Source: Agromyces archimandritae (GTDB taxonomy: Bacteria; Actinomycetota; Actinomycetes; Actinomycetales; Microbacteriaceae). Taken from it: a stretch of 64,000 nt of DNA. The position numbers and the translations under genes were made by a program. Numbering within the stretch: the first letter of the stretch is position 1; each line of letters begins with the position of its first letter. The DNA is taken from NCBI RefSeq assembly GCF_018024495.1, contig NZ_CP071696.1, positions 1,984,001 through 2,048,000 of the forward strand, read 5' to 3'. Under the pieces are notes generated by a model. It saw only the letters and a list, made by a program, of their open reading frames with translations. It did no database searches and was not told the DNA's origin. Below, piece by piece: positions 18,054 through 27,009 of the stretch.

Positions 18054-19061
18054 ATGGCAGCGAGCGTGCGCGACGTCGCGGCACGGGCATCCGTATCGGT
18101 CGGCACCGTCTCGAACGTGCTGAACCGCCCCGAGAAGGTCGCCCCGGCGACCGTGGCCCGGGTGATGGATGCCATCGAGGCGCTCGGCTTCGTGCGCAAC
18201 GATGCCGCGCGACAGCTGCGTGCCGGCCGCAGCAGATCCATCGGCCTCGTCGTGCTCGACGTGCGCAACCCCTTCTTCACCGACATCGCCCGCGGCGCCG
18301 AAGACCGGGCGGCGGGCGACGAACTCGCGGTGCTTCTCGGCAACAGCGACGAAGACGTCGGGCGCGAGGGTGCCTACCTCGATCTCTTCGAGGAGCAGCG
18401 CGTGCACGGGCTGCTCATCTCGCCGCTCGCCGACGACCTGCCGCGTCTCGAACGCCTGCGCTCGCGCGGCACGCCCGTCGTGCTCGTCGACCGGGAGGCC
18501 GGCGACCGCTCGTTCTCCTCGGTCGCCGTCGACGACCTCGTCGGCGGCGAGCTCGCCGTGCGTCACCTCATCGAGACCGGGCGCCGCCGCATCGCCTACG
18601 TCGGCGGACCCGACTCGATCCGCCAGGTCACCGACCGACTCGCCGGCGCCCGCCGCGCCGCCGAGGGCACGGCGGCGGCGATCGAGGTCATCCCGACGGC
18701 CTCGCTGACCGTCGCCGAAGGTCACCGGGCGGGCGCGGCGATCCGGTCACGGCCGCGCGGCGAACGCCCGGACGCCGTGTTCGCGGCGAACGACCTGCTC
18801 GCGATCGGCGTGCTGCAGGGGCTGCTCGCCGACCGCGACGTGCGTGTTCCCGACGAGATCGCCCTCATCGGATACGACGACATCGACTTCGCCGCCGCCG
18901 GCGTGGTGCCGCTCTCGTCGATCCGGCAGCCGGCGCAGCTCATCGGCAGCACCGCCGTCGACCTGCTGCTGCGCGAGGCCGCCGCCGGCCCGGGATTCGT
19001 GCGCGAGCAGATCGTCTTCCAGCCGGAGCTCGTCGTGCGGGAGTCGACCCGCGGGCGCTGA
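18054..19061 (+). CDS. LacI-family repressor, likely of the rhamnose operon
   Basis: 335 aa. N-terminal HTH and hinge: 'SVRDVAARASVSVGTVSNVLNRPEKV' plus 'RNDAARQLRAGRS'. It continues with a periplasmic-binding-like effector domain ('IGLVVLDVRNPFFTDIARGAED', 'VFAANDLLAIGVLQGL', 'LIGYDDIDFAAAGVVPLSSI'). ATG 18054 has AAGGAGG 6 nt upstream; a frame 9 codons longer is rejected. It is divergent from rhaT with a LacI operator in between. Rhamnose or rhamnulose is the expected inducer, by context only. Confidence 0.88.
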   Translation: MAASVRDVAARASVSVGTVSNVLNRPEKVAPATVARVMDAIEALGFVRNDAARQLRAGRSRSIGLVVLDVRNPFFTDIARGAEDRAAGDELAVLLGNSDEDVGREGAYLDLFEEQRVHGLLISPLADDLPRLERLRSRGTPVVLVDREAGDRSFSSVAVDDLVGGELAVRHLIETGRRRIAYVGGPDSIRQVTDRLAGARRAAEGTAAAIEVIPTASLTVAEGHRAGAAIRSRPRGERPDAVFAANDLLAIGVLQGLLADRDVRVPDEIALIGYDDIDFAAAGVVPLSSIRQPAQLIGSTAVDLLLREAAAGPGFVREQIVFQPELVVRESTRGR

Positions 19062-19144
19062 TCGCCGTGCGGGCCTGCGGGCGCTGACCATCCGGTGGGC
19101 CGCGCCCTGCGTGCGGCGTTGCTTCCGAGGCGCGGGGCCTTCTT

Positions 19145-19232
19145 CTGCGCAATGCAGGAACGGAATCGTGTCGCGGGCGGTTCTGCCGCATGGGGCGGTA
19201 CGACACGCCGTGCGCGCTCCTGCATTGCGGAG
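19145..19232. repeat. family A palindromic element, copy A1 (forward)
   Basis: 88 bp. Outer arms CTGCGCAATGCAGGA / TCCTGCATTGCGGAG; inner GTGTCGCG and CGACAC half-arms around a CCGCATG core. Lies in the convergent gap between the LacI gene and the ATP-grasp gene. Confidence 0.9.
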
Positions 19233-19346
19233 GAGCGGACGCGCGAGGAAGCGCTGTGCCTCGGGCGGTGCGGCGGTGGGTGCGCGGGCGACCCGGGCGG
19301 TGCGGGCGGTGGATGCGCGGGCGACTCGGGCGGTGCAGCGCTTTTT

Positions 19347-19434
19347 CTGCGCAATGCAGGAACGGAATCGTGTCGCGGGCGGTTCTGCCGCATGGGGCGG
19401 TACGACACGCCGTGCGCACTCCTGCATTGCGCAG
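19347..19434. repeat. family A palindromic element, copy A2 (forward)
   Basis: 88 bp with perfect 15-bp outer arms CTGCGCAATGCAGGA / TCCTGCATTGCGCAG; nearly identical to A1 and A3. Confidence 0.9.
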
Positions 19435-19515
19435 GAGAGGGCGCGCGAGAGAGAGTGCTGTGCCTCGGGGGTGGGCGGTGGATGCGCGGGCGACCCGGGC
19501 GGCGCAGTGCTTTTT

Positions 19516-19603
19516 CTGCGCAATGCAGGAACGGAATCGTGTCGCGGGCGGTTCTGCCGCATGGGGCGGTGCGACACGCCGTGCGCACTCCTGCATTGCG
19601 GAG
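19516..19603. repeat. family A palindromic element, copy A3 (forward)
   Basis: 88 bp, third copy in the same convergent gap; the right arm ends TGCATTGCGGAG like A1. Spacers between the three copies are variants of GCGGGCGACCCGGGCGG-type sequence. Confidence 0.9.
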
Positions 19604-19640
19604 GAGCGGACGCGCGAGGAAGCGCTGTGCCTCGGGCGGT

Positions 19641-19813
19641 GCGGGCGGTGGGTGTGCGTGCGGCGCGGGTGGATGTGCGGGCGGTGGGTGTGCGTGCGGC
19701 GCGGGTGGATGCGCGGGCGGTGGGTGTGCGTGGATGCGCGGGCGACTCGGGCGGCGCGGGCGGTGGGTGTGCGTGGGGCGCGGGTGGATGCGCGGGCGGT
19801 GGGTGCGCGGCGA
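19641..19813. repeat. imperfect 36-bp tandem repeat
   Basis: Unit beginning GCGGGCGGTGGGTGTGCGTG recurs with a period near 36 bp and runs up to the stop codon of the ATP-grasp gene. Strongly G-rich on the plus strand. Together with A1-A3 it fills the 750-bp gap. Confidence 0.65.
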
Positions 19814-19814
19814 C

Positions 19815-20753
19815 TCAGGCGGCGCGGGCGGTGGATGCGCGGGCGAGGCCGCCGAGGAAGCGTGCGATCGCGGTCGCGGCGGGCAGCGCGACGGAGGCTT
19901 CGACGTCGGGGCTGTAGTTCGTGTTCGTGTTCACGTCGTACGGCACGGTGCGGCCGTCGACGGTTTCGAAGAACTCGACGCCGGCGATCTCGGCGCCCTG
20001 TGCGGCCAGGAACGTCTCGAGGCGGCGGATCAGCGGGTGCTCGGCCGTGATCTCCGGCCGCACCCGGAACAGCGGTTCGGCCGGCCCGTCGCCGGGCACC
20101 GCGCATGCCTCTGCGGGGCACAGTTCGAAGCCGGTCGACGTGTCCACGCGCACCGCGTAATGGAAGCGGCCGCCGATGAACTCGGCGCGGGTGACGAAGG
20201 GTTCGGGTGCGATGAGGAGTTCCTGCAGCAGCGTGATTCCGTCGAGCGGATGCTCGAGCAGTCCGGCATCCACTGCGGCGGCCAGCTCGTCGGCGCTCTC
20301 GAAACGCCGCACGCCGAGGCCCTTGCCGCCGCGGTTGTGCTTCGTGATGAAGGGGCCGTCGAAGGCGCGAGCCGCCTCGGCGAGCCCCGCGGTGCCGGCG
20401 ACCGCGATCGTGCGGGGCACGTCGAATCCGGCTGCGGCGAGCCGCGCGTACTGGCGCACCTTGCTGACCTCGAGTGCGGCGACCGGGCTGCCGTTCACCA
20501 CGCGCCGGCCCGCAGCCTCGGCCCAGGCGAGCACCGCCGAGGCCGTATCGAAGGCGTGCGGAACGCCGCGCGTGTGCGCCGAGGCGCTGAGCCGCGACCA
20601 GAACACGGCGTCGGCCGGGGCTTCGCCGAGCGGGATCGTGCGCTCGCCGAGATGCCACGGCTCGAGGCGTACGCCCTCGGCGGCGAAGGCGCGCTCGAAC
20701 GGCGGCAGCCAGTCGGCGTTGTCGTGCAGGACGATGACGGCGGGTTCGGTCAT
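19815..20753 (-). CDS. ATP-grasp enzyme of the RimK/glutathione-synthetase type, function unknown
   Basis: 312 aa. An N-terminal pre-ATP-grasp domain ('VIVLHDNADWLPPFERAFAAEGV', 'VFWSRLSASAHTRG') precedes an ATP-grasp fold. ATP-binding lysines lie in 'GPFITKHNRGGKGLGV', and Mg2+ ligands in 'GVEFFETVDGRTVPYDVNTNTNYS'. Such enzymes ligate a carboxylate to an amine or thiol through an acyl-phosphate. Substrates cannot be deduced and no carrier-peptide or peptidase gene is adjacent. ATG 20753 has AAAGAGG 6 nt upstream. The last codons fall in the G-rich tandem repeat, so the C-terminus ('LARASTARAA') may be recently altered. Confidence 0.8.
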   Translation of the reverse strand: MTEPAVIVLHDNADWLPPFERAFAAEGVRLEPWHLGERTIPLGEAPADAVFWSRLSASAHTRGVPHAFDTASAVLAWAEAAGRRVVNGSPVAALEVSKVRQYARLAAAGFDVPRTIAVAGTAGLAEAARAFDGPFITKHNRGGKGLGVRRFESADELAAAVDAGLLEHPLDGITLLQELLIAPEPFVTRAEFIGGRFHYAVRVDTSTGFELCPAEACAVPGDGPAEPLFRVRPEITAEHPLIRRLETFLAAQGAEIAGVEFFETVDGRTVPYDVNTNTNYSPDVEASVALPAATAIARFLGGLARASTARAA

Positions 20754-20894
20754 GCGGGCCTCTTTCTCGTGCGCTTCCAGCCTGCCCGCGCCGCCGGGGT
20801 GCGCTGCGGGATGTGACGAAGCGTGACCATGCTCGCACGGGCGCCTGGGCGAATGGATGCCGGCAGGGCGCCGTTGCGCGGGCATCGCCGCGGC

Positions 20895-21899
20895 CTACGC
20901 GCGCGGCGCCGCCGTCGACTCGCGCAGTTCGAGCCGCGGCTGGAACATGAGGTTGTGCCCGGGCGTCTCGCCCTCGATGAGGGCGTGCAGGCGTCGCCAG
21001 GATTCCGTGCCGAGTTCGCCGTGCGGGACGGATGCGGTCGTGAGCGACGGGGCGGTGAAGCGCGAGAAGGGGATGTCGTCGAATCCGGTCACGGAGATGT
21101 CGCCCGGCACGTTCGTGCCGGCTTCGGCCAGTCCGTTGACGAGCCCGATGGCGACGAGGTCGTTGAAGGCGAGGGCGGCGGTGGCACCGGTGTCGAGCAC
21201 GGCGCGGGCCGCGGCGAGGCCGTCTTCGGCGTGGACGCCTCCCGGCATCCGCTCGAGGCGCACATCGCCGGCTTCGCGTTCGAACTCGGCGAGGCCGGCG
21301 AGGCGGTGGGCGTTCGAGGCGCTGCCCGGCGGGCCTTCGAGGTAGGCGAGGTGCCGGTGGCCGAGGCCGTGCAGTTGCCGGGCGAGGGCCTGGATGCCGG
21401 AGCGGTAGTCGATGGAGAGCAGCGGCGCGTCGATGGGGGCGGTGGGGCGGTTGATGACGACGAGCGGGTGCAGCGAGGGCGCGAGGGCGGCGAGTTCGTC
21501 GTCGGGCATGCGCGGTGCGCAGAGCACGATCGAGTCGCAGCGGCGGCGTACTTCGGCGGCGAGTCCGGCTTCGTCGCCGGGGGATTCGGCGGAGTCGGCG
21601 ACGAGCACCCGGTATCCGTCGTGCGCGGCGGCTTTCGTGAGGCCGGCGAGCACGGCCTGGAAGGCGGGGTTCGCGAGGTCGGGCACGACGAAGGCGATGG
21701 TGCGGGTGCGGCCGAGCGCGAGGCTTCTGGCCAGGGGGCTGGGCACGTAGCCGAGTTCGGCGGCGGATGCCCTGACGCGCTCGGCGACGGCGGGCTCGCC
21801 CACGAATCGGCCGTTCATGACGCGCGAGACGGTCGCCTGCGAGACGCCGGCGTGCTCGGCGACCTCCGCGATCGTGGTGGAGGCTGATCGTCTGCCCAC
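20895..21899 (-). CDS. LacI-family repressor of the divergent Gfo/Idh gene
   Basis: 334 aa from GTG 21899, with AAGGGGA about 6 nt upstream. HTH: 'TTIAEVAEHAGVSQATVSRVMNGRFV'; hinge 'SPLARSLALGRT'. Effector domain segments: 'IAFVVPDLANPAFQAVLAGLTKAA', 'LAFNDLVAIGLVNGLAEAG', 'VTGFDDIPFSRFTAPSLTTASVP'. It is divergent from the oxidoreductase gene at 22083, and a perfect LacI-type palindrome lies in the shared 183-bp spacer. Ligand unknown, probably a sugar or inositol derivative. Confidence 0.88.
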   Translation of the reverse strand: MGRRSASTTIAEVAEHAGVSQATVSRVMNGRFVGEPAVAERVRASAAELGYVPSPLARSLALGRTRTIAFVVPDLANPAFQAVLAGLTKAAAHDGYRVLVADSAESPGDEAGLAAEVRRRCDSIVLCAPRMPDDELAALAPSLHPLVVINRPTAPIDAPLLSIDYRSGIQALARQLHGLGHRHLAYLEGPPGSASNAHRLAGLAEFEREAGDVRLERMPGGVHAEDGLAAARAVLDTGATAALAFNDLVAIGLVNGLAEAGTNVPGDISVTGFDDIPFSRFTAPSLTTASVPHGELGTESWRRLHALIEGETPGHNLMFQPRLELRESTAAPRA

Positions 21900-21951
21900 G
21901 GCGTTCCCCTTCTGCTCGGTCCACGGTACCGGCCGGATGCCGTCCGGGTCG

Positions 21952-21980
21952 TTGACGGAGCCGGTGCGCATCGCCATAAT
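21952..21980 (+). promoter_or_regulatory. promoter of the 22083 oxidoreductase gene
   Basis: -35 TTGACG (21952-21957), 17-nt spacer, -10 CATAAT (21975-21980). The expected start of transcription is near 21987. Confidence 0.8.
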
Positions 21981-21989
21981 CGGAATCGA

Positions 21990-22001
21990 GAAAGCGCTTT
22001 C
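21990..22001. promoter_or_regulatory. LacI-type operator GAAAGCGCTTTC
   Basis: Perfect 12-bp palindrome immediately after the predicted transcription start, the same geometry as in the rha promoter. Divergent LacI gene at 21899. Confidence 0.85.
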
Positions 22002-22082
22002 CCATGCACTGCGGGCACGGCACGGCACGGCACGCGGCGCACGCACCGCACCCGATCCGCCCGATCCACCCGAAGGAGCCGC

Positions 22083-23423
22083 ATGACCACCCGATACGCC
22101 CTCGTCGGCGCCGGACACCGAGCCCGCATGTACCTCGACGCCATCGCCGGCCCGCACGCCGACGTCGCCGAACTCGTCGCCTGGGCCGACCCGAACCCCG
22201 GCCGGCTCGACTGGTCCGAGGCGGCCCTGGGCGGCCGGCGCCCGCCGGCCCGCTTCGCCCCCGAAGCCCTCGCCGACGCCGTCCGGCGGCACCGCATCGA
22301 CCGCGTCATCGTCACCGCCCCCGACCACGCCCACGCCGGCCTCGTCGCCGCCGCCCTCGACGCCGGCGCCGACGCGATCGTCGAGAAGCCCCTCACCACG
22401 AGCGAGGCCGGCGTGCGCGAGATCGCGGACGCCGCCGAACGCACCGGCCGCGACGTCGTCGTCACCTTCAACTACCGGTACTCGCCCCGCAACTCTGCGC
22501 TGAAGCGCGTCATCGCCTCCGGAGAGATCGGCGAGGTCACCTCGGTGCACTTCGAATGGGTGCTCGACACTGCGCACGGCGCCGACTACTTCCGCCGCTG
22601 GCACCGTGAGAAGCAGAACTCCGGCGGCCTCCTGATCCACAAGTCGTCGCACCATTTCGACCTCGTCAACTGGTGGCTGGGCGACACGCCCGCGCGGGTC
22701 TTCGCGAGCGGCGGGCTGCGCTTCTACGGCGCCGACAACGCCCGCCGCCGCGGCCTCGGCGCCCGGCCGGAACGCGGATCCGTCGACTCGCCGCTGCGCG
22801 ACGCCTTCAGCCTCGACCTGCGCGAGGACCCGCAGCTGCGCGGCCTCTACTACGAGCAGGAGCACCACGACGGATACCTGCGCGATCGCGACGTCTTCGA
22901 CGAGGGCATCACGATCGAAGACAACCTCGCGCTCATCGTCGACTACGGGCGCGGCGCGAGCATGTCGTACTCCCTGAACGCGCATGCCCCGTGGGAGGGC
23001 TATACCGTCGCCGTCAACGGCACCGCCGGCCGCGCCGAGCTCTCGGTCGTCGAACGCGGGGCGGTCGCCGCGCGCGGGCCCGCCGTCGACCCGAGCGCGA
23101 AGCCCGAGGCGCGAGCGGATGCCGGCGGCGCCGTGCGACCGGCCGGCACCCGCCTCGTCGTGCAGCGCCACTTCGAGGAGGCCTGGCTCGTGCCGATCCC
23201 GACGGGTTCCGGCGCGCACGGCGGCGGGGATGCGGTCATGCTGCGCGAGCTCTTCGTCGGCGCCGGCGACGACCCGCTCGGCCGTGCCGCCGGCTGGCGC
23301 GACGGCGTGCGCTCGGTCGCGGTCGGCCTCGCCGGCAACCGTTCGCTCGAGACCGGCCGGGCGGTGGCCGTCGCCGACTTGGATCTCGGCACGGCGGTGC
23401 CGAGCGCCCGGCGCGCGGGCTGA
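22083..23423 (+). CDS. Gfo/Idh/MocA-family NAD(P)-dependent oxidoreductase
   Basis: 446 aa. N-terminal Rossmann fold 'YALVGAGHRARMYLDAI' with 'VIVTAPDHAHAGLVAAAL'. The EKP motif 'IVEKPLTTSEAG' carries the catalytic lysine, followed by the family's 'TFNYRYSPRNSALKRVI' and 'GGLLIHKSSHHFDLVNWWLG' (catalytic His). Members oxidise or reduce sugars, inositols or 3-keto-glycosides. ATG 22083 has GAAGGAG 6 nt upstream. An insertion around residues 335-360 contains Ala/Asp-rich GGATGCC-coded sequence. It is a single-gene unit under LacI control. Confidence 0.9.
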   Translation: MTTRYALVGAGHRARMYLDAIAGPHADVAELVAWADPNPGRLDWSEAALGGRRPPARFAPEALADAVRRHRIDRVIVTAPDHAHAGLVAAALDAGADAIVEKPLTTSEAGVREIADAAERTGRDVVVTFNYRYSPRNSALKRVIASGEIGEVTSVHFEWVLDTAHGADYFRRWHREKQNSGGLLIHKSSHHFDLVNWWLGDTPARVFASGGLRFYGADNARRRGLGARPERGSVDSPLRDAFSLDLREDPQLRGLYYEQEHHDGYLRDRDVFDEGITIEDNLALIVDYGRGASMSYSLNAHAPWEGYTVAVNGTAGRAELSVVERGAVAARGPAVDPSAKPEARADAGGAVRPAGTRLVVQRHFEEAWLVPIPTGSGAHGGGDAVMLRELFVGAGDDPLGRAAGWRDGVRSVAVGLAGNRSLETGRAVAVADLDLGTAVPSARRAG

Positions 23424-23477
23424 ACCCGCGCGCGGGCTGAACCCGGGAGCGCGGGCCGAGCCCGGCGCGCCCGGCGT
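23424..23477. terminator. GC hairpins between two convergent genes
   Basis: The 54-bp gap consists of CGCGCGGGCTGAACCCG (repeating the last bases of the preceding gene) and GCGGGCCGAGCCCGGCGC-type inverted repeats. Likely a bidirectional terminator. Confidence 0.45.
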
Positions 23478-24353
23478 TCAGCCCACAGCCGCCGCGAGCC
23501 GCGGCGCGACCGACGCCTCGAAGGCCTCGGCGGTGCGGCGTGCGACCTCGGACCAGGGCGAAGCCCAGACCGCCTCGTTGAAGATCTCGACCTCGATGTC
23601 GCCGGAGTATCCGGCATCCACCGCGGCCGTCGTCAGCGCCCCGATGTCGATCACGCCGTCGCCCGGGTAGTGGCGGCCGAGCAGCACGTCCGCCGGCAGC
23701 GGGGTGGCCCAGTCGCACACCTGGAAACTCGCGATGCGGCCCTCGCGACCGGCGCGTGCGATCTGCGCCCGCGCCTCCGGGTCCCACCAGATGTGGAAGG
23801 TGTCGACCGTGACGCCGACGACGTCTGCCGGGAACGGCGCGGCCAGGTCGAGCGCCTGCGCGAGCGTCGAGACGACGGCACGGTCGGAGGCGTACATCGG
23901 GTGCAGCGGTTCGACGGCGAGCGTGACCCCGGCGCCGGCCGCGTGCGGGGCGAGCTCGGCGAGGGCGTCCGCGACGCGGGCGCGGGCCCCGGGCAGGTCG
24001 CGGGATCCGCCGGGCAGGCCGCCGGCGACGAGCACGAGCACGGCGCGGGATCCGTCTGCGCCGGCGGCAGCGAGCGTGGCCGTTTCGTCGATGGCGCGCC
24101 GGTTCTCGTCGATGGATGCGCGGCGTTCGGGGCTCTCGGGCATCGTGAAGAAGCCCTGCCGGCAGAGGGTCGACAGGCGCAGCCCGGAGTCGGCGAAGCG
24201 TGCGGCGGCCTCGGCGAGGCCGATCGCGGCGACGGGTTCGCGCCACAGGCCGGCCGCCTCGTAGCCGGCGCCGGTCATGACGGCCAGCGATTCGGCGAAC
24301 GGTGCGTGACGAAGGGTGGCGACGTTCATCGACAGGCGCGGGTGGGTGCTCAT
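23478..24353 (-). CDS. sugar phosphate isomerase/epimerase-type TIM-barrel protein
   Basis: 291 aa, xylose isomerase-like (AP endonuclease 2) barrel. Metal-site segments: 'VTLAVEPLHPMYASDRAVV', 'VGVTVDTFHIWWDPE', 'FQVCDWATPLPADVLLGRHYPGDGVIDI' and 'GDIEVEIFNEAVW'. Start ATG overlaps the stop of the DUF993 gene (ATGA). As the third gene of a Gfo/Idh-DUF993-isomerase operon it probably isomerises or epimerises an oxidised sugar; the exact substrate is unknown. Confidence 0.88.
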   Translation of the reverse strand: MSTHPRLSMNVATLRHAPFAESLAVMTGAGYEAAGLWREPVAAIGLAEAAARFADSGLRLSTLCRQGFFTMPESPERRASIDENRRAIDETATLAAAGADGSRAVLVLVAGGLPGGSRDLPGARARVADALAELAPHAAGAGVTLAVEPLHPMYASDRAVVSTLAQALDLAAPFPADVVGVTVDTFHIWWDPEARAQIARAGREGRIASFQVCDWATPLPADVLLGRHYPGDGVIDIGALTTAAVDAGYSGDIEVEIFNEAVWASPWSEVARRTAEAFEASVAPRLAAAVG

Positions 24354-25645
24354 GCTCGGGCCTCCTCGGGTGCGGCCGCGGGCTGCGGGTCGGGTTCGGC
24401 GGCGGATGCTGCGGGCCGCGGTTCGGGCCGTGCGGCGGATGCCGCGGGGCGCCCGGGCGCGGCGGGCGCCGCACCGGCATCCACTCGCGCCTCGATGCCG
24501 TTCACCGCGAGCAGGGCATGCCAGCGGGCCGCGGCCAGTTCGGGTCGTTCGAGGGCGCCGGCCCCGTTCGCGAGCTCCACGATGCGCGACAGATGCGGCA
24601 GGCTGCGTGCCGTATGGAGCCCGCCGACGAGCTGGAACGCCGGCTGGTGCCCGTTCAGCCAGGCGAGGAAGGCGATGCCCGTCTTGTAGTGGAACGTCGG
24701 CGCGGCGAACACGTGCTGCGAGAGGGCCTCGGTGGGCCCGAGCACGGCCCGGAAGCCGGCTTCGTCGCCCGCGTCGAGGGCCCGGATCGCCGCCGAGGCG
24801 TTCGGCGCGAGGGCCGCGAAGGCGCCGAGCAGGGCGTCCGAATGCCCGTGCCCGTCGCCGGCGATGAGATCGACGTAGTGGAAGTCGTCGCCCGTGAACA
24901 TGCGGGAGGGCCCCGGCATCCGCCGCCGCACCGAGACCTCGGCGTCGGCGTCGAGCAGGCTCATCTTGACGCCCGCGACCCGCTCCGGCCGGCCGGCGAT
25001 GATGCCGAGCAGGGTGCCCGCGGCCTCGGCGGTGTCGGCCGATCCGAAGTATCCGGCGAGCTCGGGGTCGAACGCCGGCCCCAGCCAGTGCAGGATGACG
25101 GGCGCCGAGGCGCGGGCCAGCACGGCGTCGTAGACGCGGCGGTAGTCGTCGGCGGATGCCGCGGCGCGCGCGAGATGCCGGCTCGCCATGAGCACGACGC
25201 CGGCCCCGGCGTCTTCGGCGTGGTGCAGCTGCTCGGTGTAGGCGTCGACGATCGTGTCGAGGCCGGGGCGCTGCTCGTCGAGGTGGTCGGTGTTGACGCC
25301 GACGACGAGGCGGCCGCCGGCGGATGCGGCCTCGGCGGCGCTGCGCGCGATGAGCTCGCGGGTGGCGGCGGGGTCGAGGCCCATATTGCGCTGGGCGGTG
25401 TCCATGGCGTCGGCGACGCCGAGGCCCCACGACCAGATGTGGTGGCGGAACGCGAGCGTCGCGTCCCAGTCGATGTCGGCCGGCCGGCCGGGCGTGTTGT
25501 CGGCGTGCGCCTTCGGCACGACGTGGGCGGCGGCGAACGCCGTGCGGCTCGTGAGCGGATGCCGCGGGCGGGCGAACACGGGTGCTTCGCGAAGCTCCGC
25601 CGTACGACGGGCGCCGTCGGCGTCGAGCAGGGTGAGCGCGGTCAT
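24350..25645 (-). CDS. DUF993 protein (dihydrodipicolinate synthase-like aldolase family)
   Basis: 431 aa. It resembles the DUF993 family, predicted TIM-barrel aldolases related to DapA ('IDWDATLAFRHHIWSWGLGVADAMDTAQRNMGL', 'VVGVNTDHL', 'VILHWLGPAFDPEL', 'VAGVKMSLLDADAE' with a candidate Schiff-base lysine). The ATG overlaps the upstream oxidoreductase stop. The last ~45 residues are an Ala/Pro/Arg-rich tail coded by GGATGCC-like words and look expendable. Inferred role: cleaving an oxidised sugar acid made by the neighbouring enzymes. Confidence 0.82.
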   Translation of the reverse strand: MTALTLLDADGARRTAELREAPVFARPRHPLTSRTAFAAAHVVPKAHADNTPGRPADIDWDATLAFRHHIWSWGLGVADAMDTAQRNMGLDPAATRELIARSAAEAASAGGRLVVGVNTDHLDEQRPGLDTIVDAYTEQLHHAEDAGAGVVLMASRHLARAAASADDYRRVYDAVLARASAPVILHWLGPAFDPELAGYFGSADTAEAAGTLLGIIAGRPERVAGVKMSLLDADAEVSVRRRMPGPSRMFTGDDFHYVDLIAGDGHGHSDALLGAFAALAPNASAAIRALDAGDEAGFRAVLGPTEALSQHVFAAPTFHYKTGIAFLAWLNGHQPAFQLVGGLHTARSLPHLSRIVELANGAGALERPELAAARWHALLAVNGIEARVDAGAAPAAPGRPAASAARPEPRPAASAAEPDPQPAAAPEEARA

Positions 25646-26916
25646 CGGGCGCCCTCGGGTGCGGGGGCGGATGCGCCGGTGGATGCCGTGGCTCGGCCGG
25701 TCGGGTGCGCCCGGGCATCCACCGGCGCCGCGGCATCCACCGAGGTGTGCGTCGCGGCATCCGCACCCGTGACGAGCGGCAGCTCGACCCGCCGGCCCTC
25801 GGCCGAGGAACGCAGCCCCGCCTCGGCGAGCAGCACCCCGCGCGCGCCGGCGAGGAAGTCGTAGCGGTGCGGGGCGTCTTCGACGACGTGGCGGATGAAC
25901 TCCTCCCACTGCGTCTTGAACCCGTTTGCGAAGTCGTCGTTGCCGGGGGATTCGATCCAGTCGGCGGCATAGTCGTGCGCGTCGGCGAGGTCGGGGTTCC
26001 ACACGGGTTTCGGGGTGGCGTTGCGCGGCTGGATCCTGCAGCCGTGCAGGCCGACGACGGCCGAACCGTGCGTGCCGTCGACCTGGAACTCGACGAGCTC
26101 GTCGCGGTTCACCCGCGTCGTCCAGCTCGAATTGAGCTGCGCGGTGATGCCGCCGGCCAGCTCGAAGACCGCGTAGGCGGCGTCGTCGGCCGTCGCCGCA
26201 TACGGCCGGCCGGCCTCGTCGACGCGCTCGGGGATCTCGGTCACGGCGCGGGCGTAGACCGACTCGACGCGGCCGAAGAGGTTCTCGAGCACGTAGTTCC
26301 AGTGCGGGAACATGTCGACGACGATGCCGCCGCCGTCTTCGGCGCGGTAGTTCCAGCTGGGCCGCTGGGCCCGCTGCCAGTCGCCCTCGAACACCCAGTA
26401 GCCGAACTCGCCGCGCACGCTCAGGATCCGCCCGAAGAACCCGCTGTCGATCAGTCGGCGCAGCTTCAGCAGCCCCGGGAGGTACAGCTTGTCGTGCACG
26501 ACGCCGTTCTTCACCCCGGCGTCGCGGGCGAGGCGGGCGAGCTCGAGCGACTCGTCGAACGACTCGGCGATCGGCTTCTCGGTGTAGATCGCCTTGCCGG
26601 CGGCGATCGCCCGGCGGATCGCGCCGGCCCGCGCCCGCGTGACCTGGAAGTCTGCGTAGATCGCCCACCGCTCGTCGGAGAGGGCCGCGTCGAGGTCGCT
26701 CGTGTAGTGCTCGAGCCCGTGCCGTGCGGCGATGTCGGCGAGCTTGGCTTCGCTGCGGCCGACGAGCAGCGGTTCGAGCTGCACGCGGGTCTCGCCGTCG
26801 CCGAGGAGCACGCCGCCCTGCTCGCGGATCGCGAGGATCGAGCGCACGAGGTGCTGCCGGTAGCCCATGCGCCCGGAGACGCCGTTCATGATGATGCCGA
26901 GGGTCTGCTCTGCCAC
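25642..26916 (-). CDS. Gfo/Idh/MocA-family oxidoreductase (first gene of operon)
   Basis: 424 aa from GTG 26916, with AGAGGA about 6 nt upstream. N-terminal 'TLGIIMNGVSGRMGYRQHLVRSI' is the atypical Rossmann start of this subgroup. Catalytic 'YTEKPIAESFDESL' and 'NGVVHDKLYLPGLLKLRRL' follow, then 'GGGIVVDMFPHWNYVLENLFG' with the catalytic His. The last ~40 residues are a GGATGCC-coded Ala/Ser/Thr/Asp tail. It is coupled by ATGA to the DUF993 gene. A LacI-type palindrome lies 44 bp upstream. Confidence 0.9.
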   Translation of the reverse strand: MAEQTLGIIMNGVSGRMGYRQHLVRSILAIREQGGVLLGDGETRVQLEPLLVGRSEAKLADIAARHGLEHYTSDLDAALSDERWAIYADFQVTRARAGAIRRAIAAGKAIYTEKPIAESFDESLELARLARDAGVKNGVVHDKLYLPGLLKLRRLIDSGFFGRILSVRGEFGYWVFEGDWQRAQRPSWNYRAEDGGGIVVDMFPHWNYVLENLFGRVESVYARAVTEIPERVDEAGRPYAATADDAAYAVFELAGGITAQLNSSWTTRVNRDELVEFQVDGTHGSAVVGLHGCRIQPRNATPKPVWNPDLADAHDYAADWIESPGNDDFANGFKTQWEEFIRHVVEDAPHRYDFLAGARGVLLAEAGLRSSAEGRRVELPLVTGADAATHTSVDAAAPVDARAHPTGRATASTGASAPAPEGAR

Positions 26917-26959
26917 GGGGGTCCTCTTCGCTGGGGTGGATGCGGTCGCGCCCGGGTCT

Positions 26960-26975
26960 GGGAAAGCGCTTACCC
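26960..26975. promoter_or_regulatory. LacI-type operator GGGAAAGCGCTTACCC
   Basis: 16-bp near-palindrome (one mismatched pair) just upstream of the Gfo/Idh-DUF993-isomerase operon. Same core as the site at 27769, which lies before the divergent LacI gene. Confidence 0.75.
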
Positions 26976-27009
26976 AGGCGTTTCCGAGTGTGCCACGCCG
27001 CTGCACCGC

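Noticed and set aside
19145..19603. Regular repeats with spacers, possibly a CRISPR array
   Set aside because: Units are ~88-bp palindromes with 80-115-bp spacers that are themselves related, far from CRISPR dimensions, and no cas genes are present.
18940..22023. A ~1000-codon minus-strand open frame through three genes and the A1-A3 repeats
   Set aside because: Arg/His/Pro-rich translation typical of out-of-phase high-GC sequence; real genes with domains occupy other frames.
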